A DNA stretch of 64,000 bases from Lutibacter citreus (GCF_003260195.1 NZ_QEIH01000004.1:434001-498000), one strand, 5' to 3'; counted from the first letter of the stretch, positions 26,354 to 35,776 are shown. The notes: generated from the letters alone by a model not told the origin. Numbers and translations are program-made.

Positions 26354-27916
26354 TTATATATTATTATTTGGAACGTTATACTTATCTTTAAGTTTGATTA
26401 ATTCTTCTTTTAAACGTGCTATTTCTTTTTTATAGGTTATATTTTTATATTGATTTTTCATTTCTGAAGGGTCCTTTTTTAAATCATAGAATTCCCATTC
26501 ATCAATTTCATAAAAGTGAATTAACTTATATCTTTTAGTTACAACTCCTTGATGTTTTTGAATATCGTGTCCGCCAGGGTAATCGTAATATTGGTAGTAT
26601 AAACTTTTTCTCCAGTTTTTGGCTTTCTTGTTTTTCAGAATTGGCAATAAACTTTCACCTTGCATATCTGAAGGGATTTCAACACCTGCAAAATCTAACA
26701 TTGTTGGAGCATAATCAATATTTTGAACCAATTCCTTGCTCACTTTTCCTTTAGTTACTAAAGAAGGACAATATGCAATTAATGGAGTTCTAAAAGCTTC
26801 TTCGTACATCATACGTTTATCATACCAACCGTGTTCTCCTAAAAACAATCCTTGATCGGATACATAAATAACTAAGGTGTTTTCTTCCAATCCTGCAGTT
26901 TTTACATAATCCATTAATCTACCAACATTATCATCTACAGATTTTACACAACCTAAATAGTTTTTCATAATTCGTTGGTATTTCCATCTAATTAAATCTT
27001 CCTTTTTTAAATTAGCTTTCAAAAAAGCTTCATTCTTAGGATTGAAAACTTTATCAAAACTTGCTTTTTCAGCAGTACTTAATCTTCCATATGCTCGTTT
27101 CCATAATTCACCTCCAAAATCTTCATATCTGTCTGGTTTTTCTTGCATTTCAGACCAAAGTTGACAATACCAACCCATTGGCATTTCTTCAATAGTCATA
27201 TCTGTTTCTTTCACTCCCAATCCATTTTCTGAATGATCATCAAATAAATTTGAAGGTTCAGGAATATTAATGTTATCAAATGTGGTTAAATATTTTACAG
27301 GAGGCAACCAATTTGCGTGAGGAGCTTTATGCCCAACAATCATCATAAAAGGTTTCTCTTTTTCTCTAGTTGAATCTAACCAATTAATGGCTTTATCAGT
27401 AATTACATCGGTTACATAGCCTTCACTTCTGGTAACTCCTTCTTTTGTTTTAAAGTCGGAATTATAATAATCTCCTTGTCCAATTAAAACATCCCAATCA
27501 GAAAAACCAACTGGACTATTTTTTAAGTGCCATTTACCAAAAAAGGATGTTTCATATCCGTTTTTTTGAAGAATATTGGCAATAGTTGGTTGACTTCCAT
27601 CAAACTTCTCTTTCAAAGTTTTTATTCCATTTAAATGACTGTGTTTACCCGTAAGAATTGTTGCTCTTGATGGTGCACAAATTGAATTCCCAACATAACT
27701 TCTATCAAAACGAACTCCTTCATTGGCTAACTTGTCAATATTTGGAGTTGGAGCAATTTTAGCTAATCGATCATTATAAGCACTAATTGCTTGGTATGCG
27801 TGATCATCAGTAATAATAAGTATAATATTTTTTTGAGAATTACTTTGACTCATACCTAAAAAACAGGAAGCGTAAAAAGCAATTAACAAACTATATTTCA
27901 ACATTTTTGTTTTCAT
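26354..27916 (-). CDS. Secreted S1-type sulfatase
   Basis: 520 residues, signal peptide ending GMSQS. Metal-binding ITDDH at 35-39 and formylglycine motif CAPSR with Cys80; GKWHLKNSP, MIVGHKAPH and VSDQGLFLGEHGW are the other core sulfatase segments, and YDLKKDPSEMKNQY the C-terminal one. It resembles the iduronate/N-sulfoglucosamine-like branch of S1 enzymes in layout, with a helical insert around 215-300. It is enclosed by two propeller genes in the operon with 8-bp gaps, which suggests its product is worked on by these enzymes in sequence. Confidence 0.93.
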   Translation of the reverse strand: MKTKMLKYSLLIAFYASCFLGMSQSNSQKNIILIITDDHAYQAISAYNDRLAKIAPTPNIDKLANEGVRFDRSYVGNSICAPSRATILTGKHSHLNGIKTLKEKFDGSQPTIANILQKNGYETSFFGKWHLKNSPVGFSDWDVLIGQGDYYNSDFKTKEGVTRSEGYVTDVITDKAINWLDSTREKEKPFMMIVGHKAPHANWLPPVKYLTTFDNINIPEPSNLFDDHSENGLGVKETDMTIEEMPMGWYCQLWSEMQEKPDRYEDFGGELWKRAYGRLSTAEKASFDKVFNPKNEAFLKANLKKEDLIRWKYQRIMKNYLGCVKSVDDNVGRLMDYVKTAGLEENTLVIYVSDQGLFLGEHGWYDKRMMYEEAFRTPLIAYCPSLVTKGKVSKELVQNIDYAPTMLDFAGVEIPSDMQGESLLPILKNKKAKNWRKSLYYQYYDYPGGHDIQKHQGVVTKRYKLIHFYEIDEWEFYDLKKDPSEMKNQYKNITYKKEIARLKEELIKLKDKYNVPNNNI

Positions 27917-27924
27917 TCTTTTTT

Positions 27925-29022
27925 CTAATTTTTCTCAATTAAAGGAATTACTACCGAATATGACATTTCACTTTCTTTAGGTAATATGGCAATAATTAAT
28001 GCTTTTGGAATTCCATTTTCCATATAAAACTTTGGCATATCCGCAGTTCTTTCAGTTTTTGTAACTGTACCATCTGTCCATTTAATTTCTCCTGCTTTTA
28101 AGACTAAAAAGTTTTTAGCTGGTTTCCAATTTAAGCCCATATCATCAGACTCAAATAACATCGTTGAACCATTAGGATAATCGCTCCAAGCACCACGTGA
28201 ATCTTTTGCGATACAATAATAATTCCCATTGTAAACCCATTCTAAATGATCATCTATTGCAAAACTTGCCGTTGGATGCGTAATAAAAGGAACTCCGGTA
28301 TCTACAAAAGGTCCCATTGGAGATTTAGAAAGAGAAGTGACATGCACTACTTTTCCATTTTTAAATTTTTCATTTGGCTCCACATATTTATAAGCTAATA
28401 AGAACTTACCATCTGTACGTTTTGAAATAGTTGGTGTTGAAGTCATCATTCTATTTCCTGTTACATCAATTAATGGCTTATCAAATCGTTTCCATTCTCC
28501 ATTTAAATCATCGGCAACAGCCAAGCCTACTCTTTGATTATTTCTATTTATCCACCACTCTTTATCCGTATATTTTGGCATAATTGAATCTGATGTTGTA
28601 TTCCAGTAACCGCTCCCTTTGTTTCCCATATGGTATAAATAATATTTACCATTGTGTTCAATTACGTGTGGGTTATGCGTACAATCTCCATCCCAATATT
28701 TATTTCCACGAGGAGGTAATACCAAATTTTTAAATTTATATGGCCCTGTTAAATTATCAGAAACTGCATGTGCAATTTCAGAATGCGTAACCCAACCTAA
28801 ATGCCCTCTAGATTTTAACCAACGTGAATAAATTGCGTGATATTTACCATCTTTCCCTTTTAAAATATTTGTTCCCCAAACATTATAATCTTTTTCAGAA
28901 ATAATGTTTGCCTTGTCAAATTTTTCAGGAAGCAATTCTTTAAAATCGAAATCTGTTTGTGCTAATCCAATAAAGGTTATAAAACAGAAAAATGATGTTA
29001 TAATACTACTTTTTAATTTCAT
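27925..29022 (-). CDS. Uncharacterised GH43/GH117-like propeller (paralogue 2 of 5)
   Basis: 365 residues with an ordinary signal peptide (IGLAQ) instead of a lipobox. Same fold and markers as the other paralogues (YNVWGTNILKG, WVTHSEIAHAV, YWDGDCTHNPHV, NNQRVGLAVADD) but of a second subgroup: the AEDP blade is replaced by IDDHLEW and the LERPQ motif by ADMPK. It is a tandem duplicate of the gene at 29026-30147, with near-identical first 130 residues. Exo-glycosidase on a galactan oligosaccharide is a guess from context. Confidence 0.8.
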   Translation of the reverse strand: MKLKSSIITSFFCFITFIGLAQTDFDFKELLPEKFDKANIISEKDYNVWGTNILKGKDGKYHAIYSRWLKSRGHLGWVTHSEIAHAVSDNLTGPYKFKNLVLPPRGNKYWDGDCTHNPHVIEHNGKYYLYHMGNKGSGYWNTTSDSIMPKYTDKEWWINRNNQRVGLAVADDLNGEWKRFDKPLIDVTGNRMMTSTPTISKRTDGKFLLAYKYVEPNEKFKNGKVVHVTSLSKSPMGPFVDTGVPFITHPTASFAIDDHLEWVYNGNYYCIAKDSRGAWSDYPNGSTMLFESDDMGLNWKPAKNFLVLKAGEIKWTDGTVTKTERTADMPKFYMENGIPKALIIAILPKESEMSYSVVIPLIEKN

Positions 29023-29025
29023 GAT

Positions 29026-30147
29026 TTATATTTTCTTAATTGATTTTGATTTTTTTAATGGAATTACCAATGAATATGATATTTCACTCTCCCTTGGTAA
29101 GACCGCTATAATTAACGCTTTTGGTAACCCATCTTCCATATATAATTTCGGCATATCAGCACTTCGAATAGCTTTAGTTACAGTACCATCAGTCCAAGGA
29201 ATTTCTCCATATTTAAGCACTAAAAAATGCTTTGCCTTTTTCCACACCAATCCCTTTTCATCTGATTCAAATAATACGCAAGGGTGATCAGAGCTATTAC
29301 CATTTCCACTCCAAACGCTATGAGGATCTTTAGCTAGACAATAATATTTTCCATCCTGTACCCACTCTACGTGATCATCAGTAGCAAATTTGGCAGTTGG
29401 ATGCACAATAAATGGAACTTCTGTATCTATAAAAGGACCTGTAGGAGAATCGGATAAAGAAGTAACATGTACTACTTGTTTCCCTTGTGAATCAGTTCCT
29501 TTTGTCACATATTTGTAAACTAATAAAAACTTACCATCTGGGCGCTGTGAGGCCACTGGAGTAGATGTCATAATTCGATTTCCACTTATATCGATTAAGG
29601 GTTTGTCAAAACGTTTCCATTCACCATTTAAGTCATCAGCAACAGCTACTCCAACACGCTGGTTGTTACGATTTACCCACCATTCTTCATTTTTCATTAA
29701 AGGCATTTCATCGTCCGGTGTACTTTTCCAATAACCACTACCATAATTACCCATATGGTATAGATAATATTTACCATTGTGCTCTAATACATGTGGATTG
29801 TGCGTACAGTCTCCATCCCAAAATTTATTTCCTCGAGGAGGTAGCACAAGATTTCTAAATTTATACGGTCCTGTTAAATTATCAGAAACGGCATGTGCAA
29901 TTTCAGAATGTGTAACCCAACCATGATGACCTCTACTTTTTAACCAACGTGAATAAATTGCGTGATATTTACCATCTTTCCCTTTTAAAATATTTGTTCC
30001 CCAAACATTATAATCTGCTTCTTGAATAATATTTGCCTTGTCAAATTTTTCAGGAAGTAATTCTTTAAAATCGAAATCTGTTTGTGCTAATCCAATAAAG
30101 GCTACTAAACAAGAAAATGTTGTTATAATTCTACTTTTTAATTTCAT
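29026..30147 (-). CDS. Uncharacterised GH43/GH117-like propeller (paralogue 3 of 5)
   Basis: 373 residues, signal peptide ending IGLAQ. Subgroup 2 markers: FWDGDCTHNPHV, TDDHVEW, ADMPK. It differs from its tandem copy mainly in the last third (SVWSGNGNSSDHP insert-like loop, KSIKKI tail), which is where substrate loops of such propellers lie, so the two may have divergent specificity. It is the last propeller gene before the GH29 insertion; the intergenic stretch after GH29 contains the remnant of another gene. Confidence 0.8.
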   Translation of the reverse strand: MKLKSRIITTFSCLVAFIGLAQTDFDFKELLPEKFDKANIIQEADYNVWGTNILKGKDGKYHAIYSRWLKSRGHHGWVTHSEIAHAVSDNLTGPYKFRNLVLPPRGNKFWDGDCTHNPHVLEHNGKYYLYHMGNYGSGYWKSTPDDEMPLMKNEEWWVNRNNQRVGVAVADDLNGEWKRFDKPLIDISGNRIMTSTPVASQRPDGKFLLVYKYVTKGTDSQGKQVVHVTSLSDSPTGPFIDTEVPFIVHPTAKFATDDHVEWVQDGKYYCLAKDPHSVWSGNGNSSDHPCVLFESDEKGLVWKKAKHFLVLKYGEIPWTDGTVTKAIRSADMPKLYMEDGLPKALIIAVLPRESEISYSLVIPLKKSKSIKKI

Positions 30148-30190
30148 AATTCTTTAATTTCTTATAATTTGAATTGGAGAAAAAAAATTC

Positions 30191-30283
30191 TTAATTTTTC
30201 ACTCCATCAGTATTGTTTTGAAGTGCACACCAAACTGCTGGATGCCATACTGAGCCTTTTTCTTTACCATCATCATACATCAT
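30191..30283 (-). pseudogene. 3' remnant of a disrupted gene
   Basis: Thirty open codons lie right behind the GH29 stop and read MMYDDGKEKGSVWHPAVW and onward to a stop, a credible enzyme C-terminus with nothing upstream. They are in the same frame as GH29 after two stop codons (TAG TAA). With the orphan 5' end at 31895-32051 they look like the two ends of one gene whose middle has been replaced by GH29. The protein family is not recognised. Confidence 0.45.
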
Positions 30284-30286
30284 TTA

Positions 30287-31891
30287 CTATTGTTCTATAT
30301 GATGACCATCTAAATCTACCTTTTTTGTTCCTTCAAAAGCTTTATCTGTATTTGTTTGTATAAAATTTGGATGATGCTGTTCTTCTTTAGTTGTTATTTC
30401 GAATGACCAAGCATATTGGCTGTTCCCAAGTTTTTTAGGAGGAACAATACGAAGTCCTTCAGTAGTCATTTCCCAATCAATTTTAGCATCTGTACCCAAC
30501 AAACTTACAGATTCAATATACTTACTATCCCAGCCAGCTGTTGCTTCAATAACAAAAGGAAGGGTAGGTTTAGCACATTTAATAGCATACAGTTTTTTTC
30601 CATTGGCTGTAAACGAAAGATGTTCATTCTCCTGCTGATTTACTTTCCAATAGCGTGAATTATAAATAGCCGCTCCGTTAATCTTAAGCCATTCACCCAT
30701 GGCCCTCAAACGTTCTACTTGCTCAGGCACCAATGTACCATCAGCTTTAGGTCCAATATTGATAAGGAAATTTCCATTTCTGCTTATCACCTCTACCATT
30801 TCGTGTATTACGCCTTCAATGCTTTTATATTTGTCTCCTTCCAAATAACTATATGAGGTGCCAAAAGTGGTACAGCTCTGCCACTTTGGACCAGTAACTT
30901 TTAATTTTAAATTATCTTTTTCTATAGAGCCAACACCATCTGGCCAGTTTCTGCTTTTTCCTTTATTGTTTACATATACTGCTTGTCCATTTTTTGCTCC
31001 CTGATTCATGAAATCGGTAATCATACCACGAACTTGATCGTCGAAATATTGGATGATTGGCTTTGCCTTTCCCTCTCGCACATTGTTTCCGTCTTTTCTA
31101 TAGATAGGGATATCGTCTATCCACAGCATATCAGGATGGTATTTATCTTGAATTTCTTTCCAACGTGCCACATAATCATCCACATATTCTTTCGAAAAAC
31201 CAAAAGGACCGTAAAGAGAGGCTGCCTCATGAACACGCTTTATTTCTTCAGCAATGTCGGGCAGGGGTGTAGCATTAACAACATAAAGATCTTTGGCAAA
31301 GAAAGAGCTGTGACGCTCTCGATGGTATGAAGGTGCATATTTCAAATCCTGCTTACGAACTGCCTTGCCAAGGTCTCCAACAAGATCTCGTTTAGGTCCC
31401 TTGTCAACTGCATTCCAGGGTGTAAGATCAGAATCCCAATTAGCCCAACCATCGTGATGTTCTGCTGTAAACACAACATAGTGTGCACCTACTTCCTTAA
31501 ACAGTTTAGCCCATTCGTCTGGGTTCCAATTTTCGGCCTTAAATTCAGGAATCATATCCTTGTAACCAAATTCAGGAGGATTAGCCCCCCAACGCTTTTT
31601 TACATAGGGATAATAATGCGCGGTATCACGGTATATCAATTTTGGTACATGCTCTGCGTAACCAAGCCCACCTTTTTTATAACCTATTACACTATACGGC
31701 CCCCAATGAATAAATATACCTATTTTACCGTCGTTGAACCAAGTAGGGACAGGCATTTTTTGTAAAGATTCCCATGTTCCGTCATAAATTTTTTGTTCTT
31801 TGGCTTTATCTTTAACTTGGTTACATGATACAAACGTTATGGTAACTAATGTTATCAATAATTTTAAATTTAAAAAAGTTTTGTTCTTCAT
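30287..31891 (-). CDS. GH29 alpha-L-fucosidase/alpha-L-galactosidase-like lipoprotein
   Basis: 534 residues, lipobox TFVSC (Cys23). GH29 hallmarks: IFIHWGPYSV, FTAEHHDGWANWDSDLTPWN, KYAPSYHRERHS and the nucleophile segment DMLWIDD (Asp259; most GH29 have WFDG). C-terminal beta-domain follows, with an unusual 25-residue tail rich in His, Asp and Lys. GH29 enzymes release alpha-L-fucose; since L-fucose is 6-deoxy-L-galactose, an alpha-L-galactosidase role on porphyran-like chains is plausible. Two 60-base lines I counted in the gene are 45% GC versus about 35% in one neighbouring line, and the gene lies between fragments of another gene, so it looks horizontally acquired. Confidence 0.88.
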   Translation of the reverse strand: MKNKTFLNLKLLITLVTITFVSCNQVKDKAKEQKIYDGTWESLQKMPVPTWFNDGKIGIFIHWGPYSVIGYKKGGLGYAEHVPKLIYRDTAHYYPYVKKRWGANPPEFGYKDMIPEFKAENWNPDEWAKLFKEVGAHYVVFTAEHHDGWANWDSDLTPWNAVDKGPKRDLVGDLGKAVRKQDLKYAPSYHRERHSSFFAKDLYVVNATPLPDIAEEIKRVHEAASLYGPFGFSKEYVDDYVARWKEIQDKYHPDMLWIDDIPIYRKDGNNVREGKAKPIIQYFDDQVRGMITDFMNQGAKNGQAVYVNNKGKSRNWPDGVGSIEKDNLKLKVTGPKWQSCTTFGTSYSYLEGDKYKSIEGVIHEMVEVISRNGNFLINIGPKADGTLVPEQVERLRAMGEWLKINGAAIYNSRYWKVNQQENEHLSFTANGKKLYAIKCAKPTLPFVIEATAGWDSKYIESVSLLGTDAKIDWEMTTEGLRIVPPKKLGNSQYAWSFEITTKEEQHHPNFIQTNTDKAFEGTKKVDLDGHHIEQ

Positions 31892-31894
31892 AAT

Positions 31895-32051
31895 TTAAAT
31901 GATATTTATATTAAAATAAGGCTCAAATTGTTTGCAACTCTGTATATAACCATATTGACCTCCTTTTTCAAGAAAGCTATTGTGGCGTTTGTGCATTTGA
32001 AACTTGCCATATGCTTAAAAAAGCCACCAATAATATTATTGAATTTTTCAT
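31895..32051 (-). pseudogene. 5' remnant of a disrupted gene (signal peptide plus about 30 codons)
   Basis: An ATG overlapping the stop of the upstream propeller gene (TAATG) starts a perfect signal peptide, MKNSIILLVAFLSIWQV, ending SNAQTPQ and then a stop. Shifting one frame just before that stop gives a further open stretch (FLEKGGQYGYIQSCKQFEPY) up to the GH29 start region. This is a frameshifted, truncated secreted-protein gene, still translationally coupled to its neighbour. The missing body is replaced by GH29, and a matching orphan 3' end lies at 30191-30283. Confidence 0.6.
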
Positions 32052-33154
32052 TATTTCTTAGTTTTAATTGGAATTTGAACATTAAAGGATTGAAGAACAC
32101 CTTTACTATCTTTTACATCAGAAGCACAAACAAGTACTTTTGGAATTCCATTTTCTAAATAAACTTGAGGTCGTTCTAAATGTTCTACTTTTTGAACTGT
32201 TCCATCTTCCCATTTAATTTCTAATGTTGAAACCAATGCGTTTTTAGATAGTTTCCAATCAAAACCATCAAGAGATTCAAATAAAACCAATGCCTGACCT
32301 GCATCTGTAAATGCTCCATGCATATCTTTTAAAATTGCTCTATATTTTCCAGATTCATACCAAATAAAAGGATCTTCTGCAGGAAAATCGTGTCCTTTAA
32401 CTAGAAAAATTGGCTTATCATATTTTACAAATGGTCCTGTAGGACTATCAGATGCAGCAACACAATGCACCACCGGACCTCCCCAAATTCCTTTTTTCTT
32501 TTTACCAACAGCCTTATATACCAGTAAATAACCTCCTTCTGGTCTTTTGGTAATTGACGGATTACTTACCATTAACGCATCAATAGCTGTGCTATCTTTA
32601 CTAACATCAATTAAAGGTTTATCAAAACGTTCCCAAGGTCCGTTTGGATTATCTGCAACTGCTACACCTATTCTCTGATTATTTCTATGAATAGGGTTTA
32701 ATTTTATTTCTCCAGGGCCTCCAAATACTTTTCCATCACCAGTATTTCCCATATAATACAAGTAATATTTATTGCCATATTTTTTAACCGTAGGATTGTG
32801 TATACATAAACCATCCCATAGTTTTGAATCTCGAATTCCCAAAGCAACATCTTTAAACTTAAAAGGTCCAAAAGGACTTTCAGCAACTGCGTGTGCAATT
32901 TCAGAATGTGTAACCCAAGCCCAACCTAAATTTTTTTTCCAACGAGAATAGAACATATGATACAAACCATCATCTCCTTTTGTAATAGAGCCTCCCCAAA
33001 TACTCATTGTATCGCTTTCAAATTTAGACTGAAGTTTAACTTCTCCTAATTCAATTTTATAATCTTGTTTTTTTTCTTTTAAAGTTTTTTTTGGTTGTTC
33101 TTTACAAGAACTAAAAAGAGTAACTGTAATTAAAATTAATGCTAGATATCTCAT
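32051..33154 (-). CDS. Uncharacterised GH43/GH117-like propeller (paralogue 4 of 5)
   Basis: 367 residues, lipoprotein signal (FSSC, Cys17). Subgroup 1 markers as at 25227: IWGG, WVTHSEIAHAV, LWDGLCIHNPTV, RIGVAVADNPNGPW, AIDALMVSNPS, FPAEDPFIWY and HLERPQV. It lacks the usual GH43/GH117 aspartates. The stop overlaps the ATG of the disrupted gene remnant, evidence that the original operon had another enzyme here. Located 24 bp after a GH16 gene. Confidence 0.8.
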   Translation of the reverse strand: MRYLALILITVTLFSSCKEQPKKTLKEKKQDYKIELGEVKLQSKFESDTMSIWGGSITKGDDGLYHMFYSRWKKNLGWAWVTHSEIAHAVAESPFGPFKFKDVALGIRDSKLWDGLCIHNPTVKKYGNKYYLYYMGNTGDGKVFGGPGEIKLNPIHRNNQRIGVAVADNPNGPWERFDKPLIDVSKDSTAIDALMVSNPSITKRPEGGYLLVYKAVGKKKKGIWGGPVVHCVAASDSPTGPFVKYDKPIFLVKGHDFPAEDPFIWYESGKYRAILKDMHGAFTDAGQALVLFESLDGFDWKLSKNALVSTLEIKWEDGTVQKVEHLERPQVYLENGIPKVLVCASDVKDSKGVLQSFNVQIPIKTKK

Positions 33155-33178
33155 TTTATGTTGTTTGATTAATATTTT

Positions 33179-34426
33179 TTATTGTTTTTTGTTATAATAT
33201 CTTACATAATCTACTTTCATTGAAGTTCCATCAATGGCATCTGTTACAGTGCCTGACCATTTTATAATAGCAAGACTTAACCAAATAGGTGTTTCGCTAT
33301 GACAAAACGTATTTTCTTCTCTTCTAATTTCTTTTCCATCAAAATAAAAAATCAATTCTTGCTCATTCCACTCTAAACCATAAGTATGATATTCATCCGC
33401 GAAATTGTAACTTTTCTCAACATCTAAAACGGCTATATCTTTCCATACACCCTCTTCTAAAAATTGTACTTTATAATCTGAAACTAAATTATGCCAATTC
33501 CCTTTTGCGTCATTCCATCCGTTGATAAACTGAACACACCCAATTGTTCTATTTTCTTTCCATTCAAATTCAATCCATTTCTCACCTTTATTTTGTGTTA
33601 TCCACGAAGTATTGAGACTTCCATCGGCTAATAGATTCTCTGAATTATTGTTTTTGTATGAACCACTTGATTTTATAACAACATCTTTTGCTCTCGCATA
33701 ATTTGTTAAGCTCTCAATATCATTATCTGCTGTTTTTGACAATACTTTAGGGTAATTCCCTGATTTATTTACTCCATAAATTCTAAATTCTTTTATGTGG
33801 AATTTTGATTGGCTTTTTGAGACCAACCTTATTTTTTTTGTTTTGACAGGTGTTTCTAATTGTATTGAATAATCTGGTTTGGTTCCAAATGAAAATACTT
33901 TATGATTCACTTTATGTCTCTTTTTACCGTTTTTATCAATTGTAAAATCTGACCATTGATGGATATTTGTACTTACTTCATTAGGGAAATGACCTTCATT
34001 AATATCAATTTCGAACCTTTTTCCTTCTTTAGGTTCAGGTCCTTGAGTCATCAACCAAAAAGAATTATTAGTAGCTTCTGCCCCAGCATATTTATATCTA
34101 CATTCAAAATAACCATATTTGAATTTTTTACGAGTCCAAACACTACCGGAAGTCCAATCTTGACCACCTCTTTTCTCTTTCCTGTTTTCTAAATGTAAAA
34201 CTCCATTTTTTACAACTGCATTTTCTCGCCAACGACTGCAATACAAACTTTTACTTGGGTGATTTGCAGAAATCCATTCTTTATCAAGAATTTCATCTTT
34301 ATAATCAAACTCATCATTCCAAACCAACTTCCAATTAGAATAATCGATTTGTTTTTTTTCTTGTGCTTGTGTTTTCAAAATAAAAAACACACTAATTAAA
34401 CTAAAGAATATATATTTTACGCTCAT
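33179..34426 (-). CDS. Secreted GH16 with discoidin-like domain inserted in the catalytic domain
   Basis: 415 residues, signal peptide ending KTQAQ. GH16 begins at WKLVWNDEF (32-40), with catalytic motif EIDINE (Glu139, Asp141, Glu144). The jelly-roll then stops near 180 and resumes at EYHTYGLEWNEQELIFYFDG (345-364) through DYVRYYNKK. The roughly 150 residues between look like an F5/8C (discoidin/CBM32-like) domain, but with the typical final strands (KTKKIRLV ... FHIKEFRIYG) before the typical first ones (ADGSLNTSW ... WIEFEW ... VSDYKVQF). Such modules bind galactose-type sugars, so the insert probably shapes the substrate cleft. Ten bp from its paralogue at 34436-35776. Confidence 0.88.
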   Translation of the reverse strand: MSVKYIFFSLISVFFILKTQAQEKKQIDYSNWKLVWNDEFDYKDEILDKEWISANHPSKSLYCSRWRENAVVKNGVLHLENRKEKRGGQDWTSGSVWTRKKFKYGYFECRYKYAGAEATNNSFWLMTQGPEPKEGKRFEIDINEGHFPNEVSTNIHQWSDFTIDKNGKKRHKVNHKVFSFGTKPDYSIQLETPVKTKKIRLVSKSQSKFHIKEFRIYGVNKSGNYPKVLSKTADNDIESLTNYARAKDVVIKSSGSYKNNNSENLLADGSLNTSWITQNKGEKWIEFEWKENRTIGCVQFINGWNDAKGNWHNLVSDYKVQFLEEGVWKDIAVLDVEKSYNFADEYHTYGLEWNEQELIFYFDGKEIRREENTFCHSETPIWLSLAIIKWSGTVTDAIDGTSMKVDYVRYYNKKQ

Positions 34427-34435
34427 TTTTTTTAA

Positions 34436-35776
34436 TTATTTTTTTTGATAATACTTAACAAAATCAATTTTCATACTTGTACCATCAATAGCATCTGTTA
34501 CTTCACCTGCATGGTCTAAAATGGCTAAACTTAAAAAGATATTAAGTTCTGCATCACACAAACTATTTGGTATCGTTCTAATTAATTTATTATCAAAATA
34601 AAATTTAATGTCTGTTGCTGACCAATCCATACCATATAAGTGATAATCTTGAGAAAAATCATAATCCGTTTTTACATCATAACTTGCTAATTCAATCCAT
34701 TCTCCATCAACAAAAGCTTCAATTTTATAATCAGAAATCATAGCAGTCCAATTACTTGCGTTTTGCCATCCATTAATAAATTGAATGTGTCCAATATTTT
34801 TTTCTGAAGTCCAATTAAATTCTAACCATTTTTCGCCACTTTTTTGTGAAACCCAACCTGTAGAAGTTGATCCATCAGCTACAGCAGATACTTTGAAATC
34901 ACTACTATAAACTCCACTCGCTGTAATTGACACATCAGTACTTTTAGCAAGATTATTCAATCCAGATATGCTAGTATCAGCAGAAGCTGAAAGAATATTG
35001 GTAGGATAACAATCTAAATTTGGCTCATAAACACGAAATTCTTTGATGTGAAAATGTGAAGAATTCTTTGAAGAAAAACGAATACGTTTTGTTTTAACAG
35101 GCGTATTAAATGAGTGCGCGTAACCAGGAGATAATCCTTCAGCATAAGCTAACTGGGTATTTTCAGTCTTTCCATTTTCCCAATGATGGCGGTTTGTATT
35201 TACTTCATTAGGATAATGCCCTTCGTTAACATCTAACTCACATATTAATTCCGTACCATTAATACTTTTTGCTCTTGGAAACAACCAAAAGGAATTGTTG
35301 GTTCCGCTTGCTCCTGCGTATTTGTATTTACATTCATAATACCCATAACCGAAGGTTTCTTTAGTCCAAATGTTACCACAAGTCCAATCTTGACCACCGC
35401 GTTGTTCTTTTTTAGCTTTTAGCTCTAAAACACCATCTTTGACAACCGCATTTTCTCTCCAACGGCTGCAAAGCGTACCAGAAGCTCCATTTTGAGATGT
35501 CCAATTAGTTTCTAACTGAGAATCATCATAATTAAATTCATCTTCCCATTTTAATTCCCATTTTGTAATATCTATTTCTTCGGCAGGTTTTTGAAGTTCA
35601 AAATTATAACCAACGGGGCAATCAGTTTGTGTAATTTCAACTGGCTCCTCTGGAATAATTTCTTGTGTCTCAGTATTACCATCCTCCGAATCTGGTGATC
35701 CACAGGATACTAAATTTGTAATTAACACGTAAAAAAGAAACGTATAAAAAATATTGTTTATAATTCTAGTATTCAT
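34436..35776 (-). CDS. GH16 lipoprotein with discoidin-like domain inserted in the catalytic domain
   Basis: 446 residues, lipobox LVSC (Cys25) and an acidic Glu-rich spacer, typical of surface lipoproteins of Bacteroidota. GH16 starts at WELKWEDEF, catalytic motif ELDVNE (Glu180, Asp182, Glu185). As in its neighbour, the catalytic fold is broken at about 220 and resumes at about 375 (QDYHLYGMDW), with KTKRIRFSS ... FHIKEFRVY placed before ADGSTSTGW ... WLEFNW ... ISDYKIEAF. The shared architecture shows that the insertion preceded the duplication. The lipoprotein form is likely at the outer surface, while the neighbour with a plain signal peptide may be soluble. Confidence 0.88.
   Translation of the reverse strand: MNTRIINNIFYTFLFYVLITNLVSCGSPDSEDGNTETQEIIPEEPVEITQTDCPVGYNFELQKPAEEIDITKWELKWEDEFNYDDSQLETNWTSQNGASGTLCSRWRENAVVKDGVLELKAKKEQRGGQDWTCGNIWTKETFGYGYYECKYKYAGASGTNNSFWLFPRAKSINGTELICELDVNEGHYPNEVNTNRHHWENGKTENTQLAYAEGLSPGYAHSFNTPVKTKRIRFSSKNSSHFHIKEFRVYEPNLDCYPTNILSASADTSISGLNNLAKSTDVSITASGVYSSDFKVSAVADGSTSTGWVSQKSGEKWLEFNWTSEKNIGHIQFINGWQNASNWTAMISDYKIEAFVDGEWIELASYDVKTDYDFSQDYHLYGMDWSATDIKFYFDNKLIRTIPNSLCDAELNIFLSLAILDHAGEVTDAIDGTSMKIDFVKYYQKK

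Noticed and set aside
31906-32100. A 64-residue open frame across the end of the propeller gene and the following gap
   Set aside because: It overlaps the propeller gene in another frame, and the alternative reading with a signal peptide starting at 32051 explains the region better as a gene remnant.
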